17,222 nt of DNA. Origin: Hyphomonadaceae bacterium UBA2389 (GTDB lineage Bacteria > Pseudomonadota > Alphaproteobacteria > Caulobacterales > Aquidulcibacteraceae). Under the pieces are notes generated by a model. That model was not told the origin of the DNA and did not search any database. It saw nothing but the letters and a program-made list of their open reading frames with translations. Where the stretch lies: positions 1 through 17,222 of the forward strand of contig DDSN01000119.1 of NCBI GenBank assembly GCA_002343395.1. The letters are read 5' to 3'. Shown here in pieces: positions 1 to 7,410 of the stretch (positions are counted from its first letter, which is position 1; every line of letters begins with the position of its first letter). A program made the translations under genes and the position numbers.

Positions 1-347
1 GAACCAGCGCCCGCAATCTCGGCGTCGATCATTGGACGATTGAAGTCGCGCTACGCCAGGCGCTCGATGACGCGCGCTATTGGGTGGAGCGCCAAACCTA
101 TCCGCCCGACGAGATCGCCGTGCGCTTCCATCACAAGCTCGTCGCCATCCACCCGTTTCCGAACGGCAATGGCCGCTGTTCGCGCCTTGCCGCTGATCTG
201 CTTATCCAAAAGCTCGGCCGACCCCGCTTCACCTGGGGCAGCGCCAATCTCGTCGCCATCGCCGACACCCGTCGGGCTTATGTCGCCGCGCTCCAGGCCG
301 GCGATCGCGGCGCCATCGCGCCGTTGATGGCGTTCGCGCGGAGTTGA
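1..347 (+). CDS. Fic-domain protein, mobile mystery protein B type (3' part only)
   Basis: The reading frame is open from base 3 and runs off the left edge, so the start is missing; 114 codons and a TGA stop are visible. Visible residues 50-65 read HPFPNGNGRCSRLAAD, which is the Fic motif (HxFx[D/N]GNGRxxR). Fic enzymes usually transfer AMP or another nucleotide phosphate to a target protein side chain, with the His as general base. The preceding stretch TSARNLGVDHWTIEVALRQA and the Asn (not Asp/Glu) before GNGR are what I know from the 'mobile mystery protein B' branch, often encoded next to an HTH protein A on integrative elements. That partner would lie left of the window. The substrate is unknown. 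The family is clear from the motif; the subfamily assignment is from memory of its sequence. Confidence 0.85.
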   Translation, partial: TSARNLGVDHWTIEVALRQALDDARYWVERQTYPPDEIAVRFHHKLVAIHPFPNGNGRCSRLAADLLIQKLGRPRFTWGSANLVAIADTRRAYVAALQAGDRGAIAPLMAFARS

Positions 348-397
348 GGTGGTGGAGGTGCCCGCTTGGGCCGCGGCGACTCAGTTGTGTGTGTGAA

Positions 398-427
398 CGC
401 GCGGGACGCCGCGTAGCGCCCCGCGCG
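398..427. terminator. GC-rich hairpin between convergent genes
   Basis: An 8-bp perfect stem (CGCGCGGG at 398-405 with CCCGCGCG at 420-427) encloses a further 3-bp CGC/GCG stem after one mismatch. It lies between the stop of the Fic gene and the stop of the convergent small gene, where a two-way terminator is expected. There is no T-run on either side, so it is a structure call and not a proven intrinsic terminator. Confidence 0.4.
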
Positions 428-432
428 CGCAG

Positions 433-621
433 TTAGGGACGGCCGCTGCCGTTCTTGGTCGGGTCCACCAGACGGTAGGTCTGGCCGGCTTTAGGGGTGG
501 GCGGCATCGTTTCGCCGCGCACGACGGTGCGCTCCGTGCCGGTGTTGCCACCACGCGTGCCGACGATGCCGTATTGACCGGAGCGCGGAGCGGTCTCGCC
601 TGGCTTGTACGTCTTTGCCAT
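433..621 (-). CDS. small YjzC-like protein, 62 aa
   Basis: The protein starts MAKTYKPGETAPRSGQYGIV, then GTRGGN, an ERTVVRGE stretch and a PPTPKAGQTYRLVDPTKNG tail. This layout (PGE.AP.SG.Y near the start, V..GE..PPTP in the middle, an aromatic/basic end) resembles the small YjzC-like proteins found widely in bacteria; the biochemical role is not known to me. There are no membrane segments, no cysteines and no signal peptide. I chose the inner ATG at 621 and not longer upstream starts because the family begins at MAKT and because AAGGAGA lies about 8 bases upstream of this ATG. It is divergent from the DUF2130 gene and has its own promoter at 682-710. It is probably a cytoplasmic stress or housekeeping small protein, but that is only a guess. 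Confidence 0.75.
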   Translation of the reverse strand: MAKTYKPGETAPRSGQYGIVGTRGGNTGTERTVVRGETMPPTPKAGQTYRLVDPTKNGSGRP

Positions 622-681
622 AGGTAATTCTCCTTTCCAGCGATGGAGCCACAAGATGCTGTGGCCAGTATCGCGCCACCA

Positions 682-710
682 TCTATATCGGCACTTGACA
701 TTGGAGTCAA
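682..710 (-). promoter_or_regulatory. sigma70-type promoter for the small YjzC-like gene
   Basis: Read on the minus strand, TTGACT (705-710) is followed by a 17-bp spacer and TATAGA (682-687). Both hexamers are close to consensus and the spacing is optimal. Transcription would start near 675 and give a leader of about 50 bases before the ATG at 621. Confidence 0.6.
695..710. promoter_or_regulatory. inverted repeat TTGAC-N6-GTCAA, possible operator
   Basis: A 5+5-bp perfect inverted repeat with a 6-base centre overlaps the -35 box of the minus-strand promoter. Its left half also gives a perfect plus-strand TTGACA (695-700), but I see no good -10 box for the plus strand at 16-18 bp. A protein bound here could affect both divergent units. 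It is short, so chance is possible. Confidence 0.35.
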
Positions 711-753
711 TTAGGAGAAAGTAGGACCTATATTTCTGGAAGGAGCCATTTGC

Positions 754-2253
754 ATGCAGACCTCCGCTTCGCCCATATCTAAGTCTGTGACGCCGTCCGC
801 CGCCGCCCGCCATTTCCATGATGAGGACGAAAGCTGCCCTGTATGCGAGCAGCCGATCCCGCACGATCGCGCGGATGAGATCAAAGAGCGCATTGAGGCG
901 CGTGAGCGCGAGCGCTCCGCCGAAATCACCGCGCGGCTTGAAGAGCAGTTCTCGCAGGAAAAGGCCGAAGAGCTGGCGCTGGTCCGACAGGAAGCCGCTG
1001 ACGCGCTCCAGCGCGAAAGAGCGGAGGCGATCGCGCGTTTAAATACGGCTCGCGAAGAAGAGCGTCAGGCGGCGGATGCGCGCGCGGCTGAAAAATTGGC
1101 GGAAGCCGCGCGCTCAAGTGACGAGGCGCAAGCCGCGCTGAAGACGCAGATCGTAGACGCACAGACCGCCAAGCTGGCCGCGGAGCAAGCCGGACTTACC
1201 CTGCGCGAGCAGTTGGAGGAGATGCGCAGCCAGAACGAAGCTGCGATCGCCAAAATGAAAGCTGACGCTGAGGCCAGCGTGGCTGAGATCCGTGCCTCCG
1301 CCAATCAAACCGCTGAAGCTGCCGTGCAAGAGAAGATTGCGGAGCTGATGCGCTCACGTGAGGAATCTGAGGTGGCGCTGCAAACACGCATAGACCACGC
1401 CGAGGCAGCGAAGGTTGCCGCAGAGCAGCAAGTGCAAACCTTAGGCGCAGCACACGAAGCGCAGCTCGCCGCGCGGCTGCACGAGCAGCGCGAGGCGCTT
1501 GAGCTTGCGATGACGAATGCGGTCAATGCCGAGAAATCGGCGGTGTTTGAAGAGAAGCTCAAACTGTCTAATAAAGTGGAAGAACTTCAGCGCGCGCTCG
1601 ATAGGAAAACCGCTGAGGAGCTTGGAGAGGGCGCCGAAATCGATCTCTTCGAGGCGCTCAAGGCCGAATTCGAGGGCGACAAGATTGAGCGCGTCAACAA
1701 GGGTCAGCCGGGCGCAGATGTCCTCCATACTGTCATCCATAACGGCAAGCCGTGCGGGATGATCGTTTACGACTCTAAGAACCATAAAGCGTGGCGCAGC
1801 GAATTCGTAACCAAGCTGGCCTCGGATAAGATGGCGGCGAAGGCGGAGCATGCCATCCTATCGACGCACAAGTTCCCGGCTGGAGATCGCCAGCTAACGC
1901 AACAGGATGGCATCATCATCGCCAGCCCCGCTCGCGTGGTCGCTGTTGCGCAAATCATTCGAAGCCACATGATTCAAAGCCATACTCTGCGGCTGAGCGC
2001 CGAAGAGCGCGGGCAAAAGACCGCCGCGCTCTATTCTTTCATGACCTCCGAGCAATGCGCGGCGTTGTTCGCGCGCATTGACGCCCATGCGGAAGACTTG
2101 CTCGAAATGCAGGTGAAGGAGAAGAAGTCGCACGACCTCGTATGGAAACGCCAGGGTGAGCTATATCGGCAAATTCAGAAAGCGCGCGCTGAACTAGGCA
2201 ATGAGATTGACGTGATTATTGGTACGGCTGAGGGCCGCACGCGGGCCACCTGA
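754..2253 (+). CDS. DUF2130 coiled-coil protein with PD-(D/E)xK-like core, 499 aa
   Basis: The ATG at 754 follows AGGAG with 8 bases between. Residues 28-31 form a CPVC knuckle, possibly half of a zinc site with nearby His residues. Residues about 40-285 are a long Ala/Glu/Arg-rich coiled coil with an internal duplication (113-150 resembles 193-230). The C-terminal part, about 295-490, matches the DUF2130 family: IDLFEALKAEF, GQPGADVLHTV, then IVYDSKNHKAW, FVTKLASDKMAAKAEHAIL and a final helical LWKRQ-type segment. DUF2130 is related to PD-(D/E)xK nucleases and to RmuC-like proteins; the candidate catalytic set is D322, D340 and K342, where many relatives have ExK. Activity is not shown. It shares the TGATG stop/start with the following ParB-like gene, so the two are translated together. 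It may be a DNA-structure nuclease or an accessory defence protein; the role is inferred. Confidence 0.85.
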   Translation: MQTSASPISKSVTPSAAARHFHDEDESCPVCEQPIPHDRADEIKERIEARERERSAEITARLEEQFSQEKAEELALVRQEAADALQRERAEAIARLNTAREEERQAADARAAEKLAEAARSSDEAQAALKTQIVDAQTAKLAAEQAGLTLREQLEEMRSQNEAAIAKMKADAEASVAEIRASANQTAEAAVQEKIAELMRSREESEVALQTRIDHAEAAKVAAEQQVQTLGAAHEAQLAARLHEQREALELAMTNAVNAEKSAVFEEKLKLSNKVEELQRALDRKTAEELGEGAEIDLFEALKAEFEGDKIERVNKGQPGADVLHTVIHNGKPCGMIVYDSKNHKAWRSEFVTKLASDKMAAKAEHAILSTHKFPAGDRQLTQQDGIIIASPARVVAVAQIIRSHMIQSHTLRLSAEERGQKTAALYSFMTSEQCAALFARIDAHAEDLLEMQVKEKKSHDLVWKRQGELYRQIQKARAELGNEIDVIIGTAEGRTRAT

Positions 2254-3209
2254 TGAATAGCTTAACTCCCGCGCACAACCGTGAGAACGCCGACAACGTA
2301 GTCAGCTTGCAGGAGCGCCGACTCGATAGGACCGTTTTACGCACCTATCGCACTAAGGCTGACATTGATCTGTTGGTTCCGAACGACAAACAGCCTCGCA
2401 TGGGACCGAAAGAAGACGAAGAGCTGCAGAGGCAAATCGAAGCGAACGGGGGCATCTTCGAGCCGCTTCTCGTCGAGCCGCATCCCGACCTGCCGGGAAA
2501 ATTCCGCATAATCGACGGCGATAGACGTTGGACCAATTCGCGCCTGTTGGTGGAGCAGGGCAAGAACGAGTTTCGTCAGTTACCTATTGAGGTGACCGAT
2601 CGCACCCTCTCCGACGAAGAGCGATTGCGCGTGTGGATTTACATTCACCGCCAACGCAAGGAGTGGGACGCGCGAGAAAAGGAAATGGTGGCGTACCGGC
2701 TCGTCGATTTGATGGGGCGTGCTAGCGCGGCCAACATCCTGGGCGTCACCGTCCGCGAACTGGACAAGCTGGTGGAGATTTTTGAACTATCGGAGAAGTT
2801 CACGAGCCTGCGGGATCCCAACGCAGCCATCACGTGGTCGCGCGAGCTCATGGGCGTCAGCAAGAAGCTGCTTACGCCTAGCGTGCTCGAAGCCGTCGTC
2901 AAAAAAGTGAATGCGCACCGTATCACCAGCTCGAAAGACCTTAGAAAGCTTCGAGCGATTCTTCCTGATCCGGTGGCGCGTACTCAATTCCTCAGCGATC
3001 AGGGAGACATCGATTCAGCTATGTTGCGTCTTGAGCCTAAAGCCAAAGAGTCCAAAGGCGGCCTATCAGAAGACCTGGAAGCTGCAATGGATTCTATGAA
3101 GAGCGTGCCGTGGACGACGCTTCAAGAATTGAAAGGCAATCCGGACCTCCTCAAGCAGATCGAAGAAGCAGAGGCGCTTCTCAAGTCGCTCAAGAACGCT
3201 TTGTCCTAA
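2253..3209 (+). CDS. ParB/Srx-fold protein with HTH, 318 aa
   Basis: The ATG at 2253 overlaps the stop of the DUF2130 gene by one base (TGATG), which marks translational coupling. Residues about 38-125 form a ParB/Srx N-terminal domain: IDLLVPNDKQPR, then FRIIDGDRRWTNS, where IDGDRRW (87-93) is in the place of the GERRxRA box that binds CTP in ParB. Residues about 155-180 (ASAANILGVTVRELDKLVEI) look like a helix-turn-helix. The remaining C-terminal half is helical and ends in a Glu/Lys/Leu-rich helix (300-316) that could dimerise. There is no ParA gene in the window, so a chromosome- or plasmid-partition role is not supported. Coupling to a DUF2130 protein suggests a DNA-binding or nucleotide-switched partner of it. 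The function is inferred; the fold call is fairly safe. Confidence 0.8.
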   Translation: MNSLTPAHNRENADNVVSLQERRLDRTVLRTYRTKADIDLLVPNDKQPRMGPKEDEELQRQIEANGGIFEPLLVEPHPDLPGKFRIIDGDRRWTNSRLLVEQGKNEFRQLPIEVTDRTLSDEERLRVWIYIHRQRKEWDAREKEMVAYRLVDLMGRASAANILGVTVRELDKLVEIFELSEKFTSLRDPNAAITWSRELMGVSKKLLTPSVLEAVVKKVNAHRITSSKDLRKLRAILPDPVARTQFLSDQGDIDSAMLRLEPKAKESKGGLSEDLEAAMDSMKSVPWTTLQELKGNPDLLKQIEEAEALLKSLKNALS

Positions 3210-3217
3210 AGGCGCGA

Positions 3218-3235
3218 ACGACGCTATGGCGTCGT
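3218..3235 (+). terminator. hairpin after the ParB-like gene
   Basis: A perfect 7-bp stem with a 4-base loop begins 9 bases after the TAA of the ParB-like gene. The position fits a terminator, but there is no U-tract. Confidence 0.35.
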
Positions 3236-3378
3236 GCCCTTCGCCGCGCGGCGGTCGAGCCGTTCAGGCAATGGGGAATAGGCCTCACGCCCAGGTCGAC
3301 GCCCGCGTCTTCGGAGCTAATCCGGGACAGACCACCAACCCGAGGTTTAGGCCTTATCGGATCGGAAAGCTCCGGCTA

Positions 3379-3390
3379 GTTTCGCGAAAC
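3379..3390. promoter_or_regulatory. perfect palindrome GTTTCGCGAAAC upstream of hsdR
   Basis: Twelve bases form a perfect palindrome about 100 bases before the hsdR start. It could be an operator for a regulator of the restriction operon. No regulator gene is adjacent, so the call rests on symmetry and position alone. Confidence 0.3.
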
Positions 3391-3491
3391 CTGAATCTTC
3401 AGCCGCCAGGGGCTAGCGTCTGGGGCAGTGGGCTATGGCAAATGACGAGAGCGGATCGGGATAAGCGGGCCTCAGTGTTAGGACAGCGCGT

Positions 3492-5858
3492 ATGAGCAAC
3501 GAGGCTGATACGTGCCGAAAACTCGTCGTTCCCAAACTTGCCTCGGCAGGGTGGGATAGCGAACCCCATTCCATCGCCGAACAGCGTTCAATCACCGATG
3601 GTCGCGTTATTCCCGTTGGCAAAGGCTTCATCCGGAAGCCGCCCAAGCGCGTTGATTATTTGCTCCGGCATACCCGTGATTTCCCGATTGCCGTGGTAGA
3701 GGCGAAGGCCTCCTACAAGTCGGCCGCCGACGCCGTGCAGCAAGCACGTCTTTACGCGGAGATGCTGAGCCTCAAATTTGCGTACGCGACCAACGGCGCC
3801 GAGATTATCGAGATCGATTATTTCAACGGCACTGAAACGCCAATTCCCGACTATCCCACGCCCGATGCGCTTTGGAGCCGCTATCAAGCCGGCGCGGGCA
3901 TCACCGACACGGCCCGCACCAATCTGCTGCTTGCGCCTTACAATCATGTGACGGGCAAGACGCCGCGTTACTATCAGCAGATTGCCATCAACCGAACGAT
4001 CGAAGCCATCCTCGCTGGCAAGAAGCGCATTCTGCTCACAATGGCGACGGGTACAGGCAAGACCGTTGTTGCTTTCCAGATCTGTTGGAAGCTTTGGTCG
4101 AGCCGCTGGAACCGGACCGGCGAGTATCGCAAGCCGCGAATTCTTTTCCTCGCGGATCGCAACATCCTTGTTGATGACCCCAAGGACAAAACATTCGCGC
4201 CGTTTGGTGACGCTCGCCACAAGATCGAGTCCGGTGAGATCGTCCACAGCCGCGAGATGTATTTCGCAATCTATCAAGCCTTGGCAGAAGACGAACGGCG
4301 CGCGGGCTTGTTTCGAGACTACCCGGAAGATTTCTTCGATCTCATCATCGTCGATGAATGTCACCGTGGGAGCGCGCGAAACGACAGCTCATGGCGCGTG
4401 ATCCTCGATCACTTCAAGCCCGCGTTTCAACTCGGCATGACAGCAACGCCGCTCCGCGACGACAATCGCGACAGTTACGATTATTTTGGCAATCCGATTT
4501 ATCAGTACAGTCTGCGCCAAGGCATTGAGGATGGCTTTCTCGCGCCATACCGCGTTCATCGCGTTGTCACCTCATGGGACGCGACTGGTTGGCGTCCGAG
4601 TCAAGAGGAGCTCGATCGGTTCGGTCGCGCCATCCCCGATGACGAATACCAGACCAAGGATTTTGAGCGCGTGGTTGCGTTGCGCGCGCGAACGCAAGCC
4701 ATTGCACGTCATCTCTCGGATTTCCTGAAAAAGACGGATCGCTTCGCCAAGACCATCGTGTTTTGTGTGGATCAAGACCACGCATCTGAAATGCGCCAGG
4801 CGCTCGTCAATTTGAATGCTGACCTTGTGGCGCAATACCCAGATTATGTCGCGCGCGTTACCGCGGACGAGGGTGCGATCGGCCGCGGCCATCTCTCACG
4901 CTTTCAGGATGTCGACGCCAAGACTCCCGTCATTTTGACTTCTTCGCAAATGCTCACAACCGGCGTCGATGCTCCCACGTGTAAGAACGTCGTCTTGGCG
5001 CGCGTGGTGGGCTCGATGAGCGAGTTCAAGCAAATCATTGGCCGTGGCACGCGGCTTCGCGACGATTACGGCAAGCTCTGGTTCAACATCGTAGATTATA
5101 CGGGGTCAGCGACACGCCTGTTTGCGGACAAGGACTTTGACGGCGATCCAGCCTTTATCACTGAGGAGCAGGTAGACGACGAGGGGGCTGTCACCGCGAC
5201 GAAGGAGGAAGCGCCGGCGCCTGAGGAAGGCGTTAACCGCGACGATGATGGTCCAGCCATAGCCGAACCGCCTCCGGACGGTCCGCCGCGAAAGTTTTAC
5301 TTCGATGGGGGCCAAGTGGAGGTCGTCGCTCACCTCGTTCATGAGCTCGATCCGAACGGCAAGCAGCTTCGCGTGGTGAAGTATACCGACTATGCGGCTG
5401 AAAGCGTGCGATCACTGGCGCCGACCTCCCAGGAGCTTCGTGAGCGTTGGGCCGATGCGGAAAAGCGTGCGGAGATCATCGCGGCGCTGACAGAGCGCGG
5501 CATCGATTTTACTGAACTCGGTGAGCAAGCGGGCCAGCCGGAGGCCGATCCGTTCGACCTGCTATGTCATCTCGCGTTCAACGCACCGCTGCGCACGCGG
5601 CGCGAGCGCGCGCAGCGCCTCAAGGCCGAGCGCAAGGACTTCTTCGAGCGGTATTCAGTTGAGTCGCAGGCGATCTTGAATGAGCTGCTTGAAAAGTACG
5701 CCGAACACGGCGATGCGCAGTTTTTGTTGCCGGACGTGCTTCGCGTTCCGCCAATCTCAACCCATGGCCAACCCGCCGAAATCATCAGGCTCTTTGGCGG
5801 GCCGGATCAGCTTCGGCAGGCCGTAACCGACCTGCAGGGACTGCTCTATGGCGCGTAA
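3492..5858 (+). CDS. hsdR: type I restriction enzyme, R subunit (EcoEI-like), 788 aa
   Basis: This is the motor and nuclease subunit of a type I restriction system; it translocates DNA with ATP and cuts unmodified DNA far from the recognition site. The N-terminal nuclease core shows D55 (RVDYLL), E70-A-K72 (VVEAKA) and Q84 followed by a Tyr at 88. The SF2 motor has Walker A TGTGKT (186-191), DECH (288-291), TATP (317-320) and motif VI QIIGRGTRLR (514-523). An acidic, Pro-rich linker (about 555-600) leads to an EcoEI_R_C-type end domain (about 685-785). The length is normal for the EcoEI type and shorter than EcoKI HsdR. All key residues are present, so it should be active. The ATG at 3492 has AGGA 8 bases upstream. 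Its last codons overlap the hsdM start by 11 bases. A separate promoter upstream is likely because of the 282-base gap. Confidence 0.96.
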   Translation: MSNEADTCRKLVVPKLASAGWDSEPHSIAEQRSITDGRVIPVGKGFIRKPPKRVDYLLRHTRDFPIAVVEAKASYKSAADAVQQARLYAEMLSLKFAYATNGAEIIEIDYFNGTETPIPDYPTPDALWSRYQAGAGITDTARTNLLLAPYNHVTGKTPRYYQQIAINRTIEAILAGKKRILLTMATGTGKTVVAFQICWKLWSSRWNRTGEYRKPRILFLADRNILVDDPKDKTFAPFGDARHKIESGEIVHSREMYFAIYQALAEDERRAGLFRDYPEDFFDLIIVDECHRGSARNDSSWRVILDHFKPAFQLGMTATPLRDDNRDSYDYFGNPIYQYSLRQGIEDGFLAPYRVHRVVTSWDATGWRPSQEELDRFGRAIPDDEYQTKDFERVVALRARTQAIARHLSDFLKKTDRFAKTIVFCVDQDHASEMRQALVNLNADLVAQYPDYVARVTADEGAIGRGHLSRFQDVDAKTPVILTSSQMLTTGVDAPTCKNVVLARVVGSMSEFKQIIGRGTRLRDDYGKLWFNIVDYTGSATRLFADKDFDGDPAFITEEQVDDEGAVTATKEEAPAPEEGVNRDDDGPAIAEPPPDGPPRKFYFDGGQVEVVAHLVHELDPNGKQLRVVKYTDYAAESVRSLAPTSQELRERWADAEKRAEIIAALTERGIDFTELGEQAGQPEADPFDLLCHLAFNAPLRTRRERAQRLKAERKDFFERYSVESQAILNELLEKYAEHGDAQFLLPDVLRVPPISTHGQPAEIIRLFGGPDQLRQAVTDLQGLLYGA

Positions 5859-7410
5859 AGCGAACAAGGCGAACGGCGCCAACGGCGCCGGCATGACCAC
5901 CGCGCAAATGCTTGGGAGCGTCATCAAGTCCGCGCGCGACCTGATGCGGAAAGACAAGGGGCTTAACGGCGACCTTGACCGTCTGCCGCTTCTCACTTGG
6001 ATCATGTTCCTCAAGTTTCTCGACGATCTGGAAGTACAGCGCGAGGAAGAAGCCAAACTCGCGAACAAGAAATTCAAACCCGCGATTGACGCACCCTATC
6101 GCTGGCGGGATTGGGCTGCCGACAGTCAGGGCATTACTGGTGACGAGCTTCTGGCTTTCATCAATAACGAAGAAGCGCACAGGCCGGACGGCACGAAAGG
6201 ACAAGGTCTTTTCGCCTACCTGCGCGGCCTCTCAAGCTCAAACGGCGATAACCGGCGCGATGTTATCTCCACCGTGTTCAAGGGTGTCGATAATCGGATG
6301 CGCAGCGGTTATTTGCTCCGCGACGTCGTCAATAAGATTGGCGCCATCCACTTCACTGCGTCTGACGAACTCCATACGCTCGGCGCGCTCTACGAATCCA
6401 TGCTTCGCGAGATGCGCGATGCTGCCGGAGATTCCGGCGAGTTCTACACGCCGCGCGCGGTCGTGCGCTTTATGGTCGAGGTAACCGACCCGCGTCTCGG
6501 CGAGACCGTTCTTGACCCGGCAAGCGGAACGGGCGGCTTCCTTGTTGAGGCATTCAATCACTTGGAGCGCCAGGTCAAAACCGTCGCCGATCGCAAGACA
6601 TTGCAAAGCAAAAGCTTGCTCGGTTGCGAACCCAAGCCGCTGCCTTATCTGCTTTGTCAAATGAACCTGCTGCTGCACGGGCTCGATGCGCCGCAGATCG
6701 ATCCAGGCAATGCGTTGCGCTTTAAGCTTACCGAAATCGGTGAGCGCGAGCGCGTGGACGTCATCCTCACCAACCCACCCTTCGGTGGGGAAGAAGAGAA
6801 GGGCATCCAGGGCAACTTCCCCGATGATCGGCAGACATCCGAAACCGCGCTCCTCTTCCTTCAGCTCATCATGCGCAAGTTGAAGCGTCAGCCCACATCC
6901 GCAGGGCGTCCGGCGCGCGCCGCCGTTGTTGTTCCCAATGGTACGCTATTTGGCGACGGTGTGTGCGCACGCATCAAGGAGGAGCTGCTGAAGGAGTTCA
7001 ACCTCCACACCATCGTGCGTCTGCCCAATGGCGTGTTCGCACCATACACCTCTATCTCCACCAATATCCTGTTCTTCGATCGCTCCGGCCCTTCGAAGCA
7101 CGTTTGGTACTACGAACAACCGCTTCCTGAAGGCCGCAAGAACTACACCAAAACCCAGCCCATTCAGTTCGACGATTTCCTGGCCTGCATGGAATGGTGG
7201 AGCGCACGCGAGGAGAACGATCAGGCGTGGATTGTGCCCACTGACGAGCTTCTGGCCGCGAACTGCAACCTTGACCGCAAGAACCCGCGTGGCAAGGTTG
7301 ATTTCGAGCATCTGCCGCCTGATCAGCTCGCCGACGACATTCTACAAAAAGAATTGCGCATCGCCGAACTGATGCGCGAAATCAAGGCGACGCTGGGGGT
7401 GCGGGCGTGA
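5848..7410 (+). CDS. hsdM: type I DNA N6-adenine methyltransferase, M subunit, 520 aa
   Basis: HsdM transfers a methyl group from SAM to N6 of adenine in the site read by HsdS, and is also part of the restriction complex. Residues about 17-160 are the helical HsdM N-terminal domain (MLGSVIKSARDLMRK, LTWIMFLKFLDDLE). GEFYTPRAVVRFM (198-210) leads to the SAM-binding motif DPASGTGGF (223-231). The catalytic motif NPPF is at 309-312, the signature of N6-adenine enzymes. The C-terminal part carries the usual type I conserved stretch around LPNGVFAPYTSISTNILFF. No key residue is missing. The start lies inside the hsdR end (11-base overlap) with AGGGA in front; the end overlaps hsdS through GTGA. 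The first 15 residues hold a small ANGANGAG repeat encoded by a repeated GGCGCC-AAC unit, probably a flexible tail. Confidence 0.97.
   Translation: MARKANKANGANGAGMTTAQMLGSVIKSARDLMRKDKGLNGDLDRLPLLTWIMFLKFLDDLEVQREEEAKLANKKFKPAIDAPYRWRDWAADSQGITGDELLAFINNEEAHRPDGTKGQGLFAYLRGLSSSNGDNRRDVISTVFKGVDNRMRSGYLLRDVVNKIGAIHFTASDELHTLGALYESMLREMRDAAGDSGEFYTPRAVVRFMVEVTDPRLGETVLDPASGTGGFLVEAFNHLERQVKTVADRKTLQSKSLLGCEPKPLPYLLCQMNLLLHGLDAPQIDPGNALRFKLTEIGERERVDVILTNPPFGGEEEKGIQGNFPDDRQTSETALLFLQLIMRKLKRQPTSAGRPARAAVVVPNGTLFGDGVCARIKEELLKEFNLHTIVRLPNGVFAPYTSISTNILFFDRSGPSKHVWYYEQPLPEGRKNYTKTQPIQFDDFLACMEWWSAREENDQAWIVPTDELLAANCNLDRKNPRGKVDFEHLPPDQLADDILQKELRIAELMREIKATLGVRA

Larger units (their letters stand above)
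3210..3491. other. intergenic region before hsdR
   Basis: No convincing gene lies here. A 7-bp stem (ACGACGC at 3218-3224, GCGTCGT at 3229-3235, loop TATG) starts 9 bases after the ParB-like stop and may end that transcript, though no T-run follows. A perfect 12-base palindrome lies at 3379-3390. The hsd promoter should be in this stretch, but I could not identify good -35/-10 boxes. Confidence 0.45.

Noticed and set aside
433..864. Longer 143-aa form of the small YjzC-like protein
   Set aside because: The extension would run through the divergent promoter and into the DUF2130 coding region. The inner ATG at 621 has a good ribosome site and the expected family start.
2253..3209. Partition (parAB/parS) locus
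   Set aside because: There is no ParA-type ATPase and I saw no parS-like 16-bp palindrome nearby, so only the fold name is used.
3588..4364. 258-codon minus-strand open frame
   Set aside because: Antisense to the nuclease and motor region of hsdR; no ribosome site and no motif.
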